Shown here: piece by piece, positions 54,096-59,060 of the stretch | Layout: the number at the start of each line of letters is the position of its first letter | Numbering within the stretch: the stretch's first letter is position 1 | Assembly: GCA_965262565.1 (NCBI GenBank) | Contig: CBDHFQ010000043.1 | Span: 1-59,060 of the forward strand | Reading direction: 5' to 3' | Length of the DNA stretch: 59,060 bases | DNA from: CBDHFQ01 sp965262565 | Lineage (GTDB): Bacteria; Bacteroidota; Bacteroidia; J057 | Made by a program: the position numbers and the translations under genes | The notes under the pieces: generated by a model | The model's input: only the letters and a program-made list of their open reading frames with translations | Database searches by the model: none | What the model was told of the DNA's origin: nothing

Positions 54096-57000
54096 ATGAA
54101 TAAAAGATTTACGCTTTTCTCACATCTAGCATTATATCTGGTTATATTAGTTTTACCTAATTTGATATATTCACAAAACTATTTTTTGGGTTATTCTCCT
54201 GCAACTAATAATAGCACAATTTCTACTAATTCAGGTACTTTTTATGATTCAGGAAGTGGTGGACGTGGTAGATATTCTAATAATGAAGATGTTACAGTCA
54301 CATTTTGTACCACCGATGGAGGTTACATGCAACTTGATTTCACATCTTTCAATCTTGAAAATGGATTTGACTATTTATACATTTATGATGGATCATCCGT
54401 AACTTCTCCATTAATAGGTGCTTATTCAGGCTCTTCTTCTGGAACTATTACTGCAACTGGGACTTGTCTAACGGTTAGATTTATTTCAGACCGCAATGTA
54501 AAACGATCTGGTTGGGAAGCTTCAATTTCAAGTATTGCTCCTATTGGTGATAGTGAATATATTTTGGGAACTAATCCAGCGACAAACAATAGTACGATTA
54601 CCACATGTTCTGGTACTTTTTACGACTCGGGCAGAAGTGGAGGAAATTATTCTAGCTATGAGAATACCACTGTTACATTCTGTGCGGAAGATGATAGTGT
54701 CATGCAGATTGATTTCACCAGCTTTGATTTAGAAAATGGATATGATTTTATGTATATCTATGACGGATCTTCTACCTCATCTACGCTTATAGGCACCTAT
54801 TCCAGCTCTTCACCAGGTACTATTACGGCTACAGGATCTTGCTTGACTATCAGGTTTGACTCAGACTTTAGTGTGACTCGATCGGGTTGGGAAGCAAATA
54901 TTACTTGTGTGGCACCTTTGCCTGAAACTTATATTTTAGGAACTTCCCCAGCTACAAACAACAGCACCATTAACACGTGTTCAGGTACATTTTACGATTC
55001 AGGAGCTAACGGAAGTAATTATTCTAATTATGAAAATACTACAGTTACCTTTTGTTCTGATGACGGAAGCAATATAGAAGTTGACTTCACCAGCTTTGAT
55101 TTGGAGAATGGATATGATTATATGTATATCTATGATGGGGCATCTACTTCAGCTACTTATCTTGGAGCCTATTCCAGGTCTTCTCCTGGTACAATTACTG
55201 CATCGGGTTCTTGTTTGACCTTTAGATTTGATTCAGATTTTAGCGTAACGCGCTCAGGATGGGAAGCAACGATTTCCTGTATTCCTAATATACCAGATGC
55301 TGACAATGATGGAGTAGCCGATAGTGTGGATTCAGATGATGATAATGACGGTATCCCAGATGAAGAAGAATGGGCAGTAGATTATGTCAATTTAAGTACT
55401 TCCGAAAATACTAGCTTTCCCATTGGATATTGGTCCATACTTTATTATGAGGGAACAAATGCAATTTCAGGTTCCATATGGGGGGCAAACTCAGGAAATG
55501 GTGGAACAGGTAGTGCTCAATATAGGGGTGCTTCCTATGATGGCCTAAACGATAGTATTCTTGTATTTTCAAATTCCTGGACAGCAGCTCAAACCCCAAC
55601 TAGTCCTTCTGCTCCTACCAATTATGTGGGAACAACCTGGAGCTCCAGTGGTAATCCCTGGTATGAGATACAATTTCGAAGAAGGTCGAGAGGCGCTGGC
55701 ACACTAACTTTTGGATCAGATGTGTCGGATAATGTAGATGATGCCATAGAAGTATATGTAAATGGGACTAGAGAATATGCCTATTTCCCAAGCGGGGGAG
55801 CGCCTGACCCAAGACCTGGCGGAGGTGTAACGGCTACAGTAAATTATAATGCCAATGATGAAATAGCTATTGTATTCATCAATCTCGGTGGACCAGGTGG
55901 ATTATCCTACACGTTTGAAATGACAGGAGAAGATCCTTCAAATACAGATACGGACTTAGATGGAATTCCTAATGTGCAGGATTTGGATAGTGACAATGAC
56001 GGAATTTCCGATCTTATTGAGGCAGGCGGTATAGATGCTGATGGGGATGGGCATATTGATTATCCTATAGCGGGAGATCCATCTTCTATGACAGACCTGG
56101 ACGGGGATGGGATGAGTGATGATTTGGTTGTAGATACTAATGGCGACGGAACAGCTGATCTTCCTGCTGATGCAGATACAAGTGATCCTAACAATTCTGG
56201 TACAAATTTACCTCTGCCAAATTCTGATGGAACCGGTAACAATGATTATAAAGATATTGATTCAGATGATGATGGTATTATAGACTTAATCGAAGGTCAA
56301 TCTACTTCTGGATTCTCAGCTTTAAGTAGTGTAGATACAGATGATGATGGGTTAGATGACAACTTTGATGGAGATGATCAAACCACCGTTGGTATTTCAG
56401 GTGGGGCAGGTTCTGCAGTAGTACCGTATGATGCTAATGGGGACGGCACACCAGACTACATGACGAATAATTCCGATGATGATTCGAGAAGCGATATGTT
56501 GGAAGCATATGATACAGATTTAGACGGAGTCCTCAATCCATCTCCACAAGGGATAGATTCAGATGGAGATGGACTGGACGATGCATTTGATTACATCACT
56601 ATTTTCGATGGAAGTATTAATGTTCCTCTCCTGGGATTAAATATCAGTAATTCTTTTGACATCGTAACCTTAGGTATATTATCGAACATCTCAAATGCTA
56701 ACAACAATGGTCAGACACCTACTTCATTTCCTGACATTACTCCAGGTGAAACAGGTGGGGATAGAGACTGGAGAGAAAGTAGTGTAGTGCTACCAGTAGA
56801 ATGGCTTTCTTTCGATGTAACGGTAGAATCGAATGGTGGTCATCACTTGAATTGGGTAGTAGGCAGCGAGATAAATGTTAAAGAGTACGACATTCAAATG
56901 AGTAATGATGGAAATGTTTTTCAATCTATCGGTATAACCAAAGCCGAAGGTGGGCTTTATCCTACACAGTCATACGATTACACTAATACTTACCCTCCTA

Positions 57001-57353
57001 CAGGAATGGTATATTACAGAATTAAGCAACAGGATTTTGACGGAGCATTTTCGTATTCTCGTGCAATTATGGTAAATGAGGGAGGAACGGCGACCAGCCC
57101 CAAACTGGAAGTATATCCTAACCCTGCTGATAACATAATCAATGTTAGAGGTCATTTCCTACGAGATCATACATATATGGTTGAATTATTAGATATTAAT
57201 GGAAGGGGGCTTTGGTCGGATTCCTCTGTACAATTTGGAGAGGAAAATGTAAGTATAAATGTAAACCATATACCCTCAGGAATGTACTTTTTACGAGTGA
57301 TGGATACAGAAAATAACTTATTTACTTACGAAAAATTGGAAATTATTCATTAG
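54096..57353 (+). CDS. Triple-CUB, thrombospondin type 3 repeat, T9SS surface protein
   Basis: A 1085-residue secreted protein. The signal peptide ends near residue 26 (LIYSQ). Three CUB-like domains follow (about 28-147, 152-270 and 276-396), each with SGTFYDSG, VTFC, 'LENG.D.(L/M)YIYDG' and 'TITATG.CLT.RF.SD....RSGWEA'. Calcium-binding thrombospondin type 3 stretches (DADNDGVADSVDSDDDNDG, with more at about 620-840) flank a beta-sandwich region (about 425-610; EVYVNGTREYAYFP). A further domain with LPVEWLSFDVTVESNGGHHL precedes the type A T9SS sorting domain (about 1000-1085; LEVYPNPADNIINV). It is probably a calcium-stabilised adhesive or carbohydrate-binding surface protein. A terminator follows. 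Confidence 0.9.
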   Translation: MNKRFTLFSHLALYLVILVLPNLIYSQNYFLGYSPATNNSTISTNSGTFYDSGSGGRGRYSNNEDVTVTFCTTDGGYMQLDFTSFNLENGFDYLYIYDGSSVTSPLIGAYSGSSSGTITATGTCLTVRFISDRNVKRSGWEASISSIAPIGDSEYILGTNPATNNSTITTCSGTFYDSGRSGGNYSSYENTTVTFCAEDDSVMQIDFTSFDLENGYDFMYIYDGSSTSSTLIGTYSSSSPGTITATGSCLTIRFDSDFSVTRSGWEANITCVAPLPETYILGTSPATNNSTINTCSGTFYDSGANGSNYSNYENTTVTFCSDDGSNIEVDFTSFDLENGYDYMYIYDGASTSATYLGAYSRSSPGTITASGSCLTFRFDSDFSVTRSGWEATISCIPNIPDADNDGVADSVDSDDDNDGIPDEEEWAVDYVNLSTSENTSFPIGYWSILYYEGTNAISGSIWGANSGNGGTGSAQYRGASYDGLNDSILVFSNSWTAAQTPTSPSAPTNYVGTTWSSSGNPWYEIQFRRRSRGAGTLTFGSDVSDNVDDAIEVYVNGTREYAYFPSGGAPDPRPGGGVTATVNYNANDEIAIVFINLGGPGGLSYTFEMTGEDPSNTDTDLDGIPNVQDLDSDNDGISDLIEAGGIDADGDGHIDYPIAGDPSSMTDLDGDGMSDDLVVDTNGDGTADLPADADTSDPNNSGTNLPLPNSDGTGNNDYKDIDSDDDGIIDLIEGQSTSGFSALSSVDTDDDGLDDNFDGDDQTTVGISGGAGSAVVPYDANGDGTPDYMTNNSDDDSRSDMLEAYDTDLDGVLNPSPQGIDSDGDGLDDAFDYITIFDGSINVPLLGLNISNSFDIVTLGILSNISNANNNGQTPTSFPDITPGETGGDRDWRESSVVLPVEWLSFDVTVESNGGHHLNWVVGSEINVKEYDIQMSNDGNVFQSIGITKAEGGLYPTQSYDYTNTYPPTGMVYYRIKQQDFDGAFSYSRAIMVNEGGTATSPKLEVYPNPADNIINVRGHFLRDHTYMVELLDINGRGLWSDSSVQFGEENVSINVNHIPSGMYFLRVMDTENNLFTYEKLEIIH

Positions 57354-57673
57354 TCAATATAAACAATAATGTTATGACATTTTGTAAGCGTTAATTTTTA
57401 GCAAGTAGAAAATTAGTTGAGCTTTTTACCTTTGATGGTAGAAAAGCATTAAAGAGCCAAGATTGTACCATTCAATCTGGCTCTTTATTGGTTTATCTAG
57501 TTGATGAAACTTAGTATCTATAATATGTTTCACGATTACCATCGGTTCTATATAGATAAAGGAGTCATTCAGATGCACACAATAAAGAAGTGAGAAATCA
57601 TATATTTTCTACAGAAACTATTTATTTGTAACTTGTGCACTGTTTCAGATAAAACTAACTAATAAATGAGCGT
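57354..57673. other. Intergenic region between CUB protein and SusC-type gene
   Basis: 320 bases with one terminator hairpin (57451-57486) and no gene. Confidence 0.5.
57451..57486 (+). terminator. Terminator of the CUB-protein gene
   Basis: Near-perfect stem AAAGAGCCAAGATTG / CAATCTGGCTCTTT with one bulged A and an 8-base loop, T-rich at its 3' end. It is about 98 bases after the stop of the CUB protein. Confidence 0.75.
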
Positions 57674-59060
57674 ATGATTGTATTCTTTACTAATTATTTG
57701 AGAAAGTTTCTGTTTTTGACAGTTTTTCTGTCCTGTATGTCAATTATATCAGCCCAGGAAAGACTTATTACTGGAAATGTGATGGACGAGACTGGACAAA
57801 TACTCGTTGGAGCCAGAGTATACATTGAAGGAAGCAGTAGAGGAACTTTGACAGATGGAAACGGTGCTTTCGAGCTAAACATAGCTGAAACCGACTCTTT
57901 ACTCACTATTACCTACATAGGATTTTCCGACATGGTAGTTTCTGTACAAAATATTTCAACGCTTGAAATTACTATGATCAGTGATATGCAATTATCAGAG
58001 GTTATTGTGACTGCTTTAGGAGTGAAAAGAGATGAGAAGGCACTGGGATATTCTGTTCAAAAGCTGAATAGCGAGGAGATCAACACTGTAAAAACTACTA
58101 ACCTGGCGAATGCCTTAGCGGGCAAAGTGTCAGGAGTATTTGTAACAGGTAGTGCTGCCGGCCCTACCGCATCATCTAACATCCAAATCCGGGGAGCTTC
58201 CTCGCTCCTGGGAAATAACCAACCATTATTTGTCGTTAATGGATTTCCTATTACCAATGATTTATTCAGTTTTGATGATGGATTAAATGGATCCACAACG
58301 ATTGATTTTGGAAATGCGGCTCAGCTCGTAAATCCGGATGATATTGAGTCTATTAATATTTTAAAAGGGCCCGCCGCCTCTGCCCTATACGGTTCGAGGG
58401 CTGCAGATGGAGTAATCCTGATTCAAACCAAAACGGGGGAAGGAACAGACGGATGGGGCGTATCCTTAAACTCTACTACAAACTTCGAGAGTATCCTGAA
58501 ATTGCCTGATTATCAAGATGAGTTTGGCTTTGGAGGAGGAGGAAAATACAGTTACCTGGATGGAACGAATTACATTGGATCTGAAGAATATTACGAAGCT
58601 TATGGTGAAAATTGGGGCCCCAGAATGAATGGTCAGCTCATCAAGCAGTTTAACTCTAATGGTGAAGCGGTACCATTTACCCCCGCAGAGGATAATATTC
58701 GCGACTTTTTTAGAACCGGAATCACCAGCATAAATAATATTGCTGTCAGTAATAGTACCGCCGATAGTGATACCCGGATTTCTTACACCAATCTCACTCG
58801 CAGAGGCATTGTCCCTAACTCCGACCTTCAAAGAAATACTTTTTATGCGAGTATAGGGAAAAAGTTGTTTGACGAGAAATTGACGGTAAGAATGAATGCC
58901 ATGTTTATCAATTCGGGATCAGATAATGTACCTAATTCCGGTTATGATGAATCTTCTTCCATTATGTACGGATGGCTTTGGTACCCTCGTCAAGTAGCCA
59001 TCGATGATTTGAGAGATTACTGGGAACCTGGATTAGAAGGGGTACAGCAGCGATATGTAG
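57674..59060 (+). CDS. SusC/RagA-family TonB-dependent receptor (5' part, runs off the window)
   Basis: The frame opens at the ATG at 57674 and is still open at the window edge (462 complete codons). The signal peptide (KFLFLTVFLSCMSIISAQ) is followed by a carboxypeptidase-regulatory-like domain (about 36-110; ITGNVMDETGQILVGARVYI). The SusC-type junction reads SEVIVTALGVKRDEKALGYS. The plug has IQIRGASSLLGNNQPLFVVN and INILKGPAASALYGSRAADG. SusC-type receptors import oligosaccharides or peptides with a SusD-type lipoprotein, whose gene would be expected just beyond this window. Typical full length is about 1000 residues, so the barrel is mostly missing here. Confidence 0.93.
   Translation, partial: MIVFFTNYLRKFLFLTVFLSCMSIISAQERLITGNVMDETGQILVGARVYIEGSSRGTLTDGNGAFELNIAETDSLLTITYIGFSDMVVSVQNISTLEITMISDMQLSEVIVTALGVKRDEKALGYSVQKLNSEEINTVKTTNLANALAGKVSGVFVTGSAAGPTASSNIQIRGASSLLGNNQPLFVVNGFPITNDLFSFDDGLNGSTTIDFGNAAQLVNPDDIESINILKGPAASALYGSRAADGVILIQTKTGEGTDGWGVSLNSTTNFESILKLPDYQDEFGFGGGGKYSYLDGTNYIGSEEYYEAYGENWGPRMNGQLIKQFNSNGEAVPFTPAEDNIRDFFRTGITSINNIAVSNSTADSDTRISYTNLTRRGIVPNSDLQRNTFYASIGKKLFDEKLTVRMNAMFINSGSDNVPNSGYDESSSIMYGWLWYPRQVAIDDLRDYWEPGLEGVQQRYV

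Overview
The window looks like chromosomal DNA from a free-living, AT-rich Bacteroidota, most likely a Saprospiria / Lewinella-type relative. The evidence is several secreted proteins ending in type IX secretion (T9SS) C-terminal sorting domains, SprB-type repeats with a gliding-associated C-terminus, a SusC/RagA receptor with the typical EVIVTALG junction, a LytS/LytTR two-component pair, lipoprotein signals, few Shine-Dalgarno sequences, and the 'CxADAG' surface-repeat family. No rRNA, tRNA, CRISPR array, integrase or intact insertion sequence was seen.

Layout. (a) 0.4-5.2 kb: a giant SprB-repeat surface protein. (b) 5.3-15.4 kb: an oxidoreductase and surface block. It holds a GMC flavoprotein with a Cys cluster and its Tat/lipoprotein small subunit, then a very large sugar-dehydrogenase / lectin / cytochrome c / PA14 / lectin fusion, a small T9SS cargo protein and a TonB-dependent receptor. 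(c) 15.4-18.9 kb: housekeeping-like genes (DinB-like protein, membrane methyltransferase, acyl-CoA thioesterase, bestrophin-type channel). (d) 19.2-27.1 kb: a 7.9-kb gene of 21 tandem ~119-residue units, split by a net +2 frameshift inside unit 5. (e) 27.3-38.8 kb: a loosely packed accessory stretch (glycosyltransferase, SRPBCC membrane protein, two AraC regulators, lipoprotein, BAAT-like hydrolase, lipoprotein amine oxidase, SDR, S41 peptidase) with gene remnants, including a RelE/HigB-like toxin without a normal start and the N-terminus of an aldo/keto reductase. (f) 38.8-44 kb: LytTR/LytS pair, alpha/beta hydrolase and arylsulfatase. (g) 44-49.4 kb: a minus-strand operon, TetR - dihaem cytochrome - [2Fe-2S] subunit - Mo subunit - three small secreted or unknown proteins, with a palindromic operator in front of the regulator. 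(h) 50-53.7 kb: a lipoprotein intradiol-dioxygenase-like enzyme, a fused ethanolamine ammonia-lyase (EutB-EutC) carrying an export signal, and a cupin. (i) 54-59 kb: a triple-CUB / thrombospondin-3 T9SS protein and the 5' part of a SusC-type receptor running off the window.

The most unusual item is the exported, single-chain EutB-EutC protein (50898-53210). All six EutB active-site positions I could align by residue number are conserved, yet it starts with a Tat-like/lipoprotein signal and has none of the usual eut genes beside it. Second are the 21-unit repeat gene with its frameshift, the one-polypeptide sugar-dehydrogenase/cytochrome fusion, and the TetR operator that lies inside the longest reading frame of its own regulator and so argues for a downstream TTG start. 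All functions are inferred from motifs read by eye; no database search was possible.
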